The notes: generated by a model not told the origin, from the sequence alone. Positions 22,147-34,125 are shown, counted from the stretch's first letter. The stretch is DNA of 64,000 nt from Chaetoderma sp. LZ-2023a (GCA_034401795.1 CM067367.1:32997733-33061732); one strand, 5' to 3'. Program-made: numbers and translations.

Positions 22147-22347
22147 TTGATCACGATCAAAATATTTGCCTGTTGAATGTCCATTTGCCAAACAAGACTA
22201 TTTTTGAAAATTTACGACTAATTACTGGCTCCGTTAACAAGGCAGTCTTTTCATTTGTAAATCTCCTAAGAAAGTCTTCTCTTGCCCTGCAAATGGACAA
22301 TCGGCAAAACCACTGGTGATATCCTTTTAGAACAGCTTGCCCATTAA
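22147..22347. mobile_element. Family A MITE, diverged
   Basis: Arms present with many changes (TTTACGACTAATTACTGGCT; AACAAGGCAGTC), ending CCCATTAA. It meets the next copy at that TTAA. Confidence 0.72.
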
Positions 22348-22542
22348 TACTAAGAAATGTCCATTTGCAGACCAACGGAAGACCATTTTTGAAAATTTAC
22401 CACTAGAATGACTGGCTCAATAAATGAGCCAGTCATTCCAGTGGTAAATTTTCAAAAATAAGTCTTCCCTTGGTCTGCAATTGAACGTTTTTAAAACAAA
22501 AGATTGAAATTTTCTTGAACAAATTTGAGGGTTAAATGGTTA
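22344..22542. mobile_element. Family A MITE, good hairpin
   Basis: Arms match over about 75 bp, apex GGCTCAATAAATGAGCC. Right end GAGGGTTAAATGGTTAA. Its left end begins at the TTAA that ends the previous copy. Confidence 0.87.
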
Positions 22543-22798
22543 ACAGAGGAATAATGTAATCAAGTGTAAATATTCTTCCACTCCACGTAAATATATATAT
22601 ACGTAAATCTTTGAAGCGTAGACAACATATCGTGATAATAACGACAAGACAAAGTAAATTACGTATGTTGCGATAAAAATTACAGCAAAACCTGTCTTAA
22701 TGGACCGCCTTCTGTAGCACAAATAAATACTAACAATCAGCAGGTATACTAACTTGCTATAGCATACCTGTATGCCTTCCAGATCCACACAGAAAACA

Positions 22799-24434
22799 TG
22801 AGGCTCAAGGGGGGCTGTATCGCTCACCCGCAATTATTGGCATCTAGCACAAACGAACAAACTGAGATGACACTGGCGAAATTGACCAATCTAATTTCTG
22901 TGAAGGTTTAGCCAAGTTTTATTATGATTTTCTGAGGAATTTTCAGAAAATCCAAGATGTCCGCCAAAAACGTTAAAATTTTATTGATCCACGGTGGCCA
23001 TAGTTTTTTTTACATATAAACTTTCCATGTACAGACTTCTTTTTTTTTAACGTATAAACTTTCCATGTACAAACTTTAATGGTCCTTAGTCCCTAATCAT
23101 ATCTCCCAAATTTCAACTCGATCCGTTCAGCAGTTTTGGAAAATTAATTTTAAAACCAGGTCATCCAAGATAGTCGGCGAAGCAATTGGCCAATCAATCT
23201 CCCTTGAACAAACCTGGTTGCACAGGATAATACGAGCAGCTGATCTTTTATATTCCACCTATATTATTTCACTAAGTACCATAGTAGGACTGCTACTGTT
23301 CCTGTTGCTATTTCCTTGTTCACTGTTATTTACCATTACTATTCCACCACTCAATGTATTTGTTGAATTGCATAGGATGCATAGGGGATACGCTTATAAG
23401 ACAGTTTTATCTGGCTCCAATTTGATCAAAAATTATGTTTAAAACAAAGTTTATTGGCCCTTAGTGCCTAATCATTTCTCCCAAATTTCAGCACGATCTG
23501 TTCACAGGTTCTGGCATGTCTGGAGTTGTTTTCACGAAAACTAGGTCATCCAAGGTGGCCGAAGAACTATTTGGCCAATTAAGTTCCCTTGAACAAACTT
23601 GGATCAGCTCTTGCCCTAGATCAATCATATTTCATGTGTTTTGAATCAATCCCCCAAGCGGTTCCGGAGATTTTTAGACATCTTTAAAAATTGGCCAAAA
23701 TATAAGATGCTTTCTGGCCTGATACTTGAAATCAGCCCAGTGGTTCTCGAGAAGACATTTAAAATTTCCCATTGCTTTAGTATTGGAGCTTTTGGCACGG
23801 AAAAAGATTCAAGATGGCTGCCAACCCGTTTATCAGACAGTTTCCAAAATGGTACATTGGAAATCAGAATACCCAACAAACTATATACCGGTAGATCCAA
23901 TTTCGGCTTCAAAATCTATCAAAATAAAATGGCCCCCAAAACATGCTACATTTTGATTGGCCCATTGCAGTCATGTTTTTTGGTGCAGCAACATCCCTTG
24001 AACAAACTTCAATAGCCCTTGGTCCGTAATCATATCTCCAAAATTTTGGCCTGATCCATCCAGCGGTTCTGTAGTTGTTTTTGCAAAGACTATGTCATCC
24101 AAGATGGCCACCAAACTATTTTGCTCAATCACGTTCCCTTGAACAAACTTGGTTCAGCTCTTGCCCTAGATGATATTTCATGAGGTTTTGAATCGATCCT
24201 CAAGTGGTTTCGGAGATTTGTCAAAATCGAAGATGGCCGGCCACTGGCCAAATTGGCAGATCAGTTCCGTTTGAAAAAACATTTATATGACCTACGGCTG
24301 CTTCCTGCCAAATACAATTGAAATCGGTCCAGTGGCTCTTGAGAAGTTGTTTAAAGAAAAAGTTGACGGATGCCAGACGGTAGGTCGCTATGGCATAAGC
24401 TCACTTGGCCATTGTGATCAAGGTGAGCTAAAAA
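22799..24434 (+). mobile_element. Family G element
   Basis: Left end GGCTCAAGGGGGGCTGTATC and GCTCACCCG; right end GACGGATGCCAGACGGTAGG, then AAGGTGAGCTAAAAA. The body carries the family's phrases in order. About 23215-23440 is more diverged and holds a 74-residue open frame without recognisable content. A duplicated ATAAACTTTCCATGTACA occurs near 23025 and 23055. Confidence 0.75.
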
Positions 24435-24453
24435 CATATTTAAGCTTTGCCAC

Positions 24454-25025
24454 TTAAACCGTTTAACACAGAAGCTGGCCAAAACCCGCTCCTGCAGTGG
24501 TCTTGAGAAATCTCCATTTGCAGACCAGGCAAATACACTTTTGAACATGTACCACTGGAATGACTGGCTTGATAACCTTAGGCAGGAATTCCAGCAATAC
24601 ATTTTCTATAATAATCTCTTGGTCTACAAATAGACTTTTTCTACAGGTCAAGAAATTTTTTTTCTAATTTACCACTGATGACTGTCTTGGTAATCGAGCC
24701 AGTTATCCAAGTGGTAAATTAAAAAAAATAATCTCTTGGCCTGCAAATGTATACTTTCATTAAGGAAAACTAGATTTTCTTGATAAATCTTTACTATTAA
24801 CCATTTAAGCCGTGAATTTATTCAATAAAATTTAAATTTTCTCATATAGAATGGCTAATTGCAGACCAAGACTATTTTCGAAAATTTACCACTGGAATGA
24901 CTGGCTCAGTTTATCGAGCCAGTCATTCCAGTGGTAAATTTTCAAAAGATAGTCTTCTTTTGGTCTGCAAATGGGCATTTCTCAAGACTACTACAGAAGC
25001 CGTTTTTGGCTGGTTTGAGGGTTAA
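24454..25025. mobile_element. Three family A MITEs end to end
   Basis: Copies at about 24454-24640 (weak right arm, AGGCAGGAATTCCAGCAA), 24640-24800 (missing the CTGCAG segment) and 24797-25025 (excellent hairpin, apex GGCTCAGTTTATCGAGCC, ending GAGGGTTAA). The second and third meet at ACTATTAACCATTTAA, so one TTAA serves both. Confidence 0.85.
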
Positions 25026-25562
25026 TGAGCTGAAAACGTGCCATTATTTGACTCCAGAAGACAGGTGGCCTCTCGATCAGGTTTCACTACTGACATGTAA
25101 CAAATATTAAAGCTTTTCCTTCCTTCTATTTTTTTTTTTTTTTTCAAATGTATGCATTATCCAGTGTTAAAATCAGAAAATTCCTTACACATTACCACCT
25201 GTATTATTATAGCATTCAAACAACGCAAATATTGTCCTTTAAAAACTTTCTTCAACAAATGAACAGTATTATGAATTTTATACAATAAAATAGTAGCAGT
25301 CATTAATATGAGCAAGAAACAAAGTAGAAAGGCATACCGGTAATAGAATTCAATTTCTGTATTTATATATATATATATATTTTAGGGGTGGGGTGGGCCA
25401 CAAAAAAACCTGCCAACCATACAAATCAAATATAACAGATTTACTGAGATTTTCAAAAAAATATTGTGTCTAAACCTTTGAAATTAATGACTGTCTAGGG
25501 AAATTTGCTTCAAAACATCTTTCAGACTGTCCTGAATTTGCAAGTCATAGTATTTAACATTT
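25026..25562. other. No feature recognised
   Basis: AT-rich, with a T run near 25130 and TATATA near 25365. Confidence 0.5.
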
Positions 25563-25773
25563 TTAACCCTTAAAGTTTTTTCCATAGAAAATGTCCATTT
25601 GCCGATCAAGAACACTATTTTTGAAAATTTACCACTGGAATGACTGGCTCGGTTATTGAGGCAATCATTCCAGTGGTAAATTTCCAAAAAACTCTTCACT
25701 TGGTCTGCAAATTGACATTTCTCAAGACCACTGCCGAAGTCATTTTTAGCTGATATGAGAGTTACAGAGTTAA
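25563..25773. mobile_element. Family A MITE
   Basis: TTAACCCTTAAAG to GAGAGTTACAGAGTTAA. Apex GGCTCGGTTATTGAGGC; arms well matched. Confidence 0.85.
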
Positions 25774-26470
25774 ACATAAGATACATGTATACAGCAAAAT
25801 CTCAATTTTGAACAACCTATATAGGCTAGGCAAGAAAACACTACATAATGCACAAACAGGCAGCAGGTAATGTAGGTCAAATTCTTCAGCCATTTCTTCT
25901 AATAACAAAATATTTCGACAACATCAATAAACATTATCATATCTGATTTGACGGGTTGAAAAGTTGAATTTAAAATCACAGTTTATTTATTGTTAGAGGC
26001 AAACCAATACAATGGATTTCATCTTTTGCGACGTAAACACAATTAACGAAATATATATATTTACTCTCTGTTAAACAAAACCATTCAAAGATGGCAAAGG
26101 CGTAATATACAATGAAATGCATAATTTCAGAACAATTGCTACGAAAATGCAATACCAATATTATTCTAACTAATTTTTAAAATAATTCGTTGCTAGGTTA
26201 GGGAGTGAAAAATTATTATTTTTGTCATTTGTAAATAAGCTTTCAGTGCTATCCACAGGATGCAACAAAATGCTACAATGAACAATCACTTTAACTGGAA
26301 GATGTCGCTTAAAATTAATTTAAAAAAAATAAAATATTGTCTTTAGTTTTGCTTGGGAACGAGCTAATTGTTTATCATAATACCTATTTGATTGTTAAAA
26401 ATTCTAATAATTTATCATCTGCGAAAATTGTCATTGTGTAGCAAAATTAACAATAAATTCTCTCTCTCTC
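25774..26470. other. No feature recognised
   Basis: AT-rich spacer without domain-like frames. Confidence 0.5.
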
Positions 26471-26870
26471 TTAATCCACTGAAGAAATTTCAAGTTACAG
26501 GCCAACAGAAGACTAATTTTGAAATTTTACCACTAAAACCACTGCGCTTTGTAAATTTTCAATCAGTCTTGTCTTCTCTTGTCCTGCAAATGGACATTTC
26601 TCAAGACCAATGGAGAATGTGCTTTTTCATTTGGTTGGCTTGATGATTACAAAATTAGCCGCTTAACAGGCAGTGACTAAAAGCGCCTTCTGTAGTGGTC
26701 TTGGAAAATGTCCATTTGCGGACAGAGTATTTTAGAAAATTTATCACTGGAATGACTGGATCGGTGACCGAGACAGTCATTCCAGTAGTAAATTTTTTTT
26801 TTAATTGTTTTTTTCTTGGACATTTTCCTCGAGAAAATTGAAATTGTCTTGATGAAATTTGAGCGTTAAA
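26471..26870. mobile_element. Two abutting family A MITEs
   Basis: 26471-26657 is worn and lacks most of the apex. 26654-26870 is better, with apex GGATCGGTGACCGAGAC and CATTTTCCTCGAGAAAATTG on the right. The junction is TTAGCCGCTTAA. Confidence 0.78.
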
Positions 26871-27451
26871 ATAAAGGATACTATACACCGTACTTCTTAG
26901 TCCAAAGCAAACTGGCGAGTATGTAGAGAATTTGAATAATGGAGGTAGTAAATACTGAGCGAGAAAGCGTGTGCACGCATAAACACACATAATGAAAGCG
27001 GGTGCACGCACACACACGCACATCTAATTATAGTGACTCAGCAATGTATGGAATGTTGTTAAAACTATATACACAATTTCTGTATGTAATTAATAATTGC
27101 TAACGCAGCCACTATCTTTTTATGATGATTCCCAATCAACAAATCATGGAACAACTAATCACAGCCCTATCACTCTCAGTATTCATCTGTGGCGTAAAAG
27201 AACGTAATAAATTCTCAAATACATACGTAAGTCAGTGGCTGAATAAAGCTTTTCACTTCATGGCTATTTAGAAATTATACATAGACCCTTGCGAAGTCAG
27301 ATAATTTTATAAATTATCAGCTATACTTACTCAGAAATCAATTATCTTAATTTCAAAGAAAATTTGATGACAATTGCTGTTGGATAGTTATTGTCCAAAC
27401 AAAATTATTAACCACAGCCTGTATAAGATTCAACAGTTTACTTGTATTAAA
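26871..27451. other. No feature recognised
   Basis: Contains ACACACGCAC-type short repeats near 26980-27020 and no coding signal. Confidence 0.5.
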
Positions 27452-27652
27452 TTAACCCTTCAATGGTCATACCTGCCTCTGTTATGCTCTTGTGGAATGT
27501 TCATTTACATGTCAAGAGAATACAATTTTTTTTAAAACCGAGCCCGTCACTCTACTGAAATGATGTCAAACGTATTCTTTTGGCCTGTAAATAGACACTC
27601 AATAGACAGATAATTACATTTTCTTGACTAAATTTGACCATTAAAGGGTTAA
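27452..27652. mobile_element. Family A MITE, apex deleted
   Basis: Both termini are excellent (TTAACCCTTCAATGGTCATA; CATTAAAGGGTTAA), but the central arms are reduced to CCGAGCCCGTCACTC. Confidence 0.8.
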
Positions 27653-27689
27653 GATACTTGAATTATAGGAATGAAAACGTTAAGGATGA

Positions 27690-27941
27690 TTAACCCATGA
27701 ATAACATCAATGGCCAAGATGGTCATAAACAGCCTCTGCATAGGTCTTCAAAAATACCCATTTGCAGACCAAGTGAGGATTATTCTTGAAGATAATTTAC
27801 GATAGAAATAACTGGCTCGATAACAGAGCCAGTCATTTTAGTGGCAAATTCTCAAAGGTAGTCTACAGCTTGCTCTGCAACTGGAGATTTTGAGAAAATT
27901 AGAATTTTCTTGACCAAATTTAGTTACCGTTAAAGAGTTAA
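27690..27941. mobile_element. Family A MITE
   Basis: TTAACCCATGAATAACATC to CGTTAAAGAGTTAA. Apex GGCTCGATAACAGAGCC. Confidence 0.83.
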
Positions 27942-27978
27942 CTCAATCAATGTGATCGAAATACAGCTCTAATACATT

Positions 27979-28206
27979 TTTAACCATCAAACTTGTTTTA
28001 AAAATTTTAATTTTCTCCTAAAAATGTCCGTTTGCAGAACAAGAGAAGAGTATTTTCGAAAATTTATCACTGGAATGACTGGCTCGGTTACCGAGCCAGT
28101 CATTCTAGGGGCAAATTTTCAAAAATACTCTTCTTGGTCTGCAAATGAACAGTTCTCAGGACCACTGCTTAAGTTGTTTTTGGCTGATTTGAATGTACCA
28201 GGCTTA
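27979..28206. mobile_element. Family A MITE
   Basis: Apex GGCTCGGTTACCGAGCC, a perfect inner hairpin. The terminal sequences are worn. Confidence 0.82.
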
Positions 28207-28703
28207 ATTCAAATAAAGATCAGAAACTGCATTCAATGCAGCAATAATAAAAGAAAAAACAATAAAACAATTTGCTTCATACAAAAACAATTATAACTTT
28301 GCTATAGGTAACAGTCTGTGTATGTACAACAATGAAGGAGGCACCAATTATTTATTTATGTATATATTATTTTTTTTTTTGGTATAACTATTTACACTAT
28401 ATAAATATGATGGTCTAAAAATCAGTAGTTTCACGCACATGCACCAGTTATACACACGCAGTTATACACACCACAGATATGTACACAGCAGGCAGGTGAG
28501 GAATGACATATTTTTCAATTGCTACATACCACACCACTATAAAATTGTTTAGGAAAACAATTAGAATAATAATGTTCACCTACGCCAGTACAGGTTTCAT
28601 GAGTTCCCTTCACCTGTCCCAGGTTTGAGGAGGTCCCCAGTTGACAAATGTGTATTTACGATACGGTCCTGTGTTGTTGAAATGTCTCTCGCGCGCGCAC
28701 GCA

Positions 28704-28735
<32 letters not shown>

Positions 28736-28939
28736 CACACACCATTAAAATACATGGCAGATTTAGAACCACTTTCGGCACTAATACTATGTACACGAGT
28801 AAACAATTAGAATGTATAAATTGCAATGCTTCGTGACTAAACCATGACTGAAGATCAATTACATGAGCATTTATGCCAAGTGTAATAATTAATTAATTAG
28901 TTAATGAGACCTTTGAATATATACAGAGACCAGTGTATT

Positions 28940-28980
<41 letters not shown>

Positions 28981-29074
28981 TCCATGTGCGTGAGTTCTCA
29001 GTTATGCATTCAATTTACTGGTACAAATGACATGGCACTCTAAGCCTACCCATCACACACCTATACTGTAACAG
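28207..29074. other. Spacer with microsatellites
   Basis: Contains a GC/GCAC/CA run at 28690-28742 and (AT)n at 28943-28979. No gene seen; open frames here are translations of the simple repeat. Confidence 0.6.
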
Positions 29075-29360
29075 GTAACCATCTAAGGGTTAAGAAATTT
29101 GACATTTTTGCTTAGTGAATGTCCATTTGCAAGTCAAAAGACGACCTTTTTGAAAACTTGTCACTGGAATAACTGGCTTGATCATCGAGCCAGCAAATGT
29201 TCAAATTTTGAACATTTTTCACTGGATTGCCTGGCTCGATGATCATGCCAGTTATTCCAGTGACAAGTTTTCAAAAATGTCGGCCTCTTACCTGCAAACT
29301 GACATTCCTCAAAACCTTCCAGAGCGCGACTTTGGCCAGCTTGAACATTAAATGGCTAAT
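29075..29360. mobile_element. Family A MITE with an extra inner arm
   Basis: Longer than usual because part of the arm is repeated: two GGCTCGATGATC-like apices are separated by AATGTTCAAATTTTGAACAT. Either a nested copy or a rearranged hairpin. Confidence 0.7.
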
Positions 29361-29537
29361 AAATGATATACACATAGTTTTCATGTCCTGATTAACCTAA
29401 CCCTTGGAAGCCAATTGCACAGGAACAAATATTTAACTTTGGTCAGAATATCACTCACCATCGTAAATATGCTCGAATTCTGTCCATGCCATTATTGTTC
29501 ATAATCTACATGTCTAAATAGATACAAATGTATTGTA
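29361..29537. other. No feature recognised
   Basis: Short spacer between a MITE and a tandem repeat. Confidence 0.4.
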
Positions 29538-29696
29538 AATATGCTTTTCTGATACACATATACTGATGACTCATAGAAAATCTCTTACATAATATGCTTA
29601 TCTGATACACGTATACTGATGCCTCATAGAAATTCTCTTACATAATATGCTTATCTGATACACGCATACCGATGACTCATAGAAATTCTCTTACAT
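29538..29696. repeat. 53-bp tandem repeat, three units
   Basis: Units start at 29538, 29591 and 29644, each reading AATATGCTT(A/T)TCTGATACAC followed by ACTCATAGAAATTCTCTTAC or a close variant. Confidence 0.88.
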
Positions 29697-30110
29697 GTCT
29701 TAATATACAATAAACACATGGAATTATATATACAGCCTACATTGGACAAATCTTCAATTTGTCATGAACAAAACACAAACCTGCTGGTGATAAAGCACAC
29801 ATACGTCGCATATATTCGACCTTCTACATTGCAATACATTCTCAACAGAATTTCTGCACAAAAAATCCATGATAAAAGAATATAGTGATTAGACGAAAAC
29901 TAATTACTGATACATAACTTTTCATTTTAAATGCCAATCAGTTTTGAATGTAACTGCTAAATAAAAAGGCAAAATATTTCGACTTAAAAAATGTGCAAGA
30001 AATATCTCAAAGAAATCGTAAATTCAAACTGTACTAAGCTAAACTAGAGGAGTTTAGCATCTAGTTTAGCATCACGTGAGTTTGTTTAAACACTTTTTAA
30101 AGACTCTAAA
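29697..30110. other. No feature recognised
   Basis: AT-rich. AGTTTAGCATCTAGTTTAGC near 30050 is a small direct repeat. Confidence 0.45.
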
Positions 30111-30185
30111 CGTGCCATTCATGACGTAATTAATTATGACATCAGCTTACACGCGACGTAGTTGATTATGATGTCATATGATTAA
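30111..30185. repeat. Family B fragment
   Basis: Only the outer part with repeated TGACGT/TGATGTCAT motifs: CATGACGTAATTAATTATGA and GATTATGATGTCATATGATT. Confidence 0.65.
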
Positions 30186-30419
30186 CTGAGAAACCGGATT
30201 ACTAGGTTATTGAGTGGTAGACAATCCCATTCAGTGCACACCAATGTGGACAGAACATTGAAAGGGATACGGTAAAAATGGGTAGTAAAACTGACTATAA
30301 CCGTAGATCTTAGAAGCTGGTGGGTAATCATGAAATGCTGCAAACAAACAAAAAATGAAAATAACTGCATGTAAGTCTGTATACGAAAAGTCAGATGTCA
30401 TTTAGATAATACAACATAC

Positions 30420-30536
30420 ATGTATGTATGTATGTATGCATGCGTGCATGCATGCGTGTATGTATGTATGCGAGTGTGTATGTATGTATGCGAGGGTGTA
30501 TGTATGTATGCGAGTGTGCATGCGTGTATATGTACG
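30420..30536. repeat. TGTA/TGCG microsatellite
   Basis: Imperfect tetranucleotide array with a repeated GTATGTATGTATGCGAG higher-order unit. Confidence 0.85.
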
Positions 30537-30540
30537 ACTA

Positions 30541-30766
30541 GCGTTACCGTACAGGCCCGTGCTGTTGTGGTAACCTGTTGAAAATGTTCTCCATGAGGTT
30601 GCCTTAATTTATTTTAGGAGACCTGAAACGGGTTACCTTAATCTGTTGATTTTAGTATGGACATCAGAGCTTTCTAAGGTTTAGGTTACCATATGTTTCC
30701 TTAAAACATATAAGGCAACCTATTATGGGTTACCATTGGAGATATTACACCACAGGCCTGCCGTAC
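30541..30766. mobile_element. Unassigned inverted-repeat element
   Basis: Imperfect ends TACCGTACAGGCCCGTG and CACAGGCCTGCCGTA, with inner inverted blocks (GAGGTTGCCTTA and ATAAGGCAACCTA) and repeated GGTTACC. Probably a small foldback element. Confidence 0.45.
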
Positions 30767-31294
30767 TACATTACACAAATTGTTAAAGGCGATGGCATTT
30801 CAGTAATGGCATTGTGACTTGCACTTGCTGGAAGGGAATACGCACACACAGCTAAATTATAATAATATAGCGAACACAATATTATTACAAATCTTTAGTG
30901 AGTGACATCACAGACTTCTTTTAAATTAATATTATACAATGTATATTTACAGAACAAACGAGAATATATATATATATATATTTATTTATATATCAAAGTA
31001 ACCGTAGTAAGGGTGATTGATGGAAGTAGTTATGCTAGATCATTAAAGAATTATCAGTCAAAATTACAATACTGTAGCATATTTTGAAACTAATTTGCCT
31101 GGAAGATGTTGATGAATGGCACAGGTGAGCTGACAAATGCTCAATTATGATTGATCATTGGAGGCCTAAGGTGCTAATTTGTAAAATCAGAACTTGCTCA
31201 TTCGAGCGTCTGGCTTAATGATCCACCATGCCCACTGTCTTGTGAAACGCAAAACAAGTGTATTCCAAAGCGCCGTAGTGGTTGTGGTTATGAT
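30767..31294. other. Spacer with a B-core scrap
   Basis: ATATTTTGAAACTAATTTGC and CTGGAAGATGTTGATG at 31078-31113 resemble one foldback arm. (TA)n lies at about 30964-30981. Confidence 0.5.
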
Positions 31295-31455
31295 ACCATC
31301 CGATATTTCAATATTTTGAAAACAATCTGACTGAAAGTTGTTGGTGGCTTAGCTACCAATAACTTTTAGTCAAATTGTTTTCAAAATATTTGGCAGATTC
31401 AGAGTTAAACTACATAGAAAATCTAGTCTGTAGAAATTCAGCCGGGAGACCGTTA
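31295..31455. mobile_element. Family D foldback MITE
   Basis: AATATTTTGAAAACAATCTG and AAGTTGTTGGTGGC, then the mirror to TTCAAAATATTTGGCAGATT, CAGAGTTAA and the AGTCTGTAGAAATTCAGCCG end. Confidence 0.82.
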
Positions 31456-31462
31456 ATGCATC

Positions 31463-31674
31463 ACTTCAACGGTCAAATTCGGTCAACAATGTCTACATTT
31501 TGCTAGTATGAAAAATGTCTAGAAAACTACTATTTGAAAATCTAACACTGGAATGATTGGCTCAGCACGAGCTAGCCATTTTAGTGCTAAATTTTCAACG
31601 TCTTCTCTTGGCCTGTGAATGGAAATTTCTCAAATCCAGGGAGACCAATTTTGGTCGGTTTCACCATAAAACTG
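31463..31674. mobile_element. Family A MITE, diverged
   Basis: Follows the family D copy directly. Apex GGCTCAGCACGAGCTAGCC; the arms carry many substitutions. Confidence 0.72.
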
Positions 31675-31799
31675 TAACTGAGGAATATGTGTAATTCTAA
31701 CTATGCTATTGTTAAATTGCTACATAAGATTCACTGTATCTCAATTTGCCTCTAATCATTACCGGTCAGCCGGTAGTCTGCAGACTACAGTTTCCACGT

Positions 31800-31935
31800 G
31801 CTTTTACTCTGGGTATCCTGAATATTTTTAAAACAATTTGACTGAAAAAACCTCAGTCAAATTGTTTTTAAAATATTCAGCAGGTTCATAGTTATTGCAC
31901 CTTGAAATTATTGTCTGGTGACTTGCAGCAGACAC
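31800..31935. mobile_element. Family D foldback MITE, short apex
   Basis: AATATTTTTAAAACAATTTG and its mirror meet at GACTGAAAAAACCTCAGTC, so the GTTGGTGGC apex is missing. Confidence 0.75.
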
Positions 31936-32084
31936 ACACACATAAGTAACTAATTTTACAAGACTTAATGTTTGTCAAATATGTGTATATCCACCATAGC
32001 ATTCGAATAAATAGTTATTGGTTAAGCATATCAACCCTACAGACCCGTCATAGACAATTCTTTACACAACAAGACATATTTCTG

Positions 32085-32505
32085 TATCCTCCTGTATCGT
32101 GAAACTAATTTCACAATATTTGACGGGGAAAATATTGCAGCCTGAAGCATACAATCTTCCCCCTTAATTAATTTTCAAAATATTGACTAACAGGTTACTT
32201 GATCAGTTGCACTAAAAGTGAAAAACAGATTTCATGAGTGAAATCAGTATTATCAAGAAATGAACTTATATTTGAAATTCATCATTTAAATGAAATAATT
32301 CCACAAAGCAAAATTAACCATCACTGCATAAATTTCAGTTTGAAAATTTAAATTATATTAATTTCATTCTTAACTTCCTGAAATTATCTGGATTCAATGG
32401 AACTACAAACGAATCTTTTCTGGAATATCTCGAGAAAAATTTAACAGGTAGCTGTAACTTCCAGTTAAATTTTTCTCAAAATAATCAACAGTTCAATTAA
32501 GACAT
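32085..32505. repeat. Two foldback cores, unassigned
   Basis: About 32097-32185 pairs GAAACTAATTTCACAATATT with CAAAATATTGAC-side sequence. About 32417-32492 pairs CTCGAGAAAAATTTAAC with GTTAAATTTTTCTCAAAAT around a GTAGCTGTAACTTCC loop. Confidence 0.55.
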
Positions 32506-32519
32506 ACTGATCTTTTACA

Positions 32520-32726
32520 TAACCTGTTGCCACTCAAACCAGGCAAAAAATATCTGCAGTGGTTTCGAGAAAGGGCCATGAGATTTATGAAAAGTTCAAA
32601 CTGGAATGACTGGTTAGATAACTGTCAGAGTTAGTCATTCACATGGTAAATTTTCAAAAATATAATCTCATGCTGCAAATGGCTGCTTTCTACAAAAATT
32701 TTCTTGAATAAATTTGAGTGTTAAAT
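32520..32726. mobile_element. Family A MITE, near the TENT4 3' end
   Basis: Arms present, apex TTAGATAACTGTCAGAG, right end GAGTGTTAAATATT. It lies about 330 bp beyond the candidate TENT4 cleavage signal. Confidence 0.75.
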
Positions 32727-33056
32727 ATTCTGAATAAAATTGCTTTCAAACACTTTCACCATATATATATTCTGGCATGTTAATTTCAAAGACAATAACT
32801 GTAAGCTGATAATTATTTTCATGTCATGTAAGTGTTCAATAAGCTTTAAAATAATCAGCGACATGTCTTGCATTGCGAATAATTTGTACTATCAGGTCTG
32901 CAAGGATGAAAGGGTCAACAAGTACATGACGGGTATAAAGCGACAATCTGTATAAAATCTATTTAAGATGACTTATTATTAATAATCTGTGTTCTAAACA
33001 CGTAGATATATGATAGATATAAATCATTTCAAATTTTTATGAAAATAGTAATTTTT

Positions 33057-33062
33057 TTTATT
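33057..33062 (-). promoter_or_regulatory. Candidate poly(A) signal for TENT4
   Basis: AATAAA on the - strand, 137 bp past the stop codon, in an AT-rich tract. A plausible 3' end, though other AT-rich hexamers lie near. Confidence 0.45.
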
Positions 33063-33198
33063 TAATTAATAAAATTGTCCATCATTATTATACTTTCATG
33101 GGTCAGGAAGCTACACTGGATAATTCCGTTTGAAAGAATATTTTCCTATATTCCATTCGGCACAATTAAAATAACATGTCACTAAAATATAGTTACTA

Positions 33199-34047
33199 CT
33201 ATCTCTGCCCTATGGAATTAGGGCTATATCCATCGCGAGTCCTCGTATTAGTACCGCGACGTCGTTTAGAACTCGACCGACTAAACACACGTGTATTATT
33301 GTTCTGGGCACCATTATTATGATTCATAGCCGGGCCAGCACCATTACCGAGAGGTCCTCTTGTGTGCATCCCGCCATTCGTAACCGACATATTATTCATA
33401 CCACCACGAGGCTTGTTTATAGGACGATTTGAAATCATATGTGCTGGTGGACCTGTGTGAGGATGTACATGATGATGATGATGATGCTGCTGATGCGGAT
33501 TAAAGCTTACCACATTGCTATAACTTGGTTGTTGATTTCCAGTAATTTGATTATGATTATTACTCCGCACAACATAAGCCCCGGCAGGGTGAGTAGTCCT
33601 GTTTGGGATGGGGTTAGTCCTGTCTGCTATGGGGTTAGTCCGCTCTGGTGCAGGATTAGTCCTGTCCGGAATAGAGTGGTTAGTTCTATCTGGTGGGGGA
33701 TTAGACCTATCTGGAAGAGAGTTTGTCCGATCCTCTGCACGATGGACCGGTGTCTGAATACTATTACTACTGTTATTATTATTATTATTATGGTTGTTTA
33801 TATGTTTGCTGGGACTATTATTCACAACAGGAGAATGTGGAATTCCTGAATTCGATCGATTCGACGAAACACTACTCGAACTATGATCGCGGGATTTCAC
33901 CACAGTAGGAGTGATTCTCTCTGTATCACCAGTAGCAGCAGTAGTAGTGCGTGATCTGCTAACCTGATGGCCCTGAGTGACAGGAGCGTCCGGCGCTCCC
34001 AATGATGGTCCCTTCTTTATGTGTGAATCAGTATTTGTGTCAGAATC
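33199..34047 (-). CDS. TENT4: TENT4 last coding exon
   Basis: TGATTTCAG|GAT, residues 401-682, stop TAG at 33199-33201. It starts DSDTNTDSHIKKGPSLGAPD. Low-complexity blocks are an Asn run, about seven copies of a (P/S)xPDRTNP-like octapeptide, and a His run (HQQHHHHHHVHPHTG). It ends with a basic patch, VFSRSSSKRRRGTNTRTRDG, like the RNA-binding basic tail of TENT4 proteins. An open frame from 34002 would begin with TTG; it is only the inside of this exon. Confidence 0.93.
   Translation of the reverse strand, partial: DSDTNTDSHIKKGPSLGAPDAPVTQGHQVSRSRTTTAATGDTERITPTVVKSRDHSSSSVSSNRSNSGIPHSPVVNNSPSKHINNHNNNNNNSSNSIQTPVHRAEDRTNSLPDRSNPPPDRTNHSIPDRTNPAPERTNPIADRTNPIPNRTTHPAGAYVVRSNNHNQITGNQQPSYSNVVSFNPHQQHHHHHHVHPHTGPPAHMISNRPINKPRGGMNNMSVTNGGMHTRGPLGNGAGPAMNHNNGAQNNNTRVFSRSSSKRRRGTNTRTRDGYSPNSIGQR
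33575..33745 (-). repeat. 24-bp coding minisatellite in TENT4
   Basis: The + strand phrase GGGGTTAGTCCTGTC and variants recur every 24 bp about seven times, encoding PDRTNP-like octapeptides. The repeat length is a multiple of three, so the frame is kept. Confidence 0.88.
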
Positions 34048-34125
34048 CTGAAATCAAAAACAACATCAGTATACATATATACACACAAATTTATTAATAC
34101 AGTGTACAATGCTTGAAAAACAAGA

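Noticed and set aside
33439-33849. 136-residue + strand frame opposite the TENT4 last exon
   Set aside because: It is the shadow of the low-complexity coding minisatellite and His/Asn codons on the other strand.
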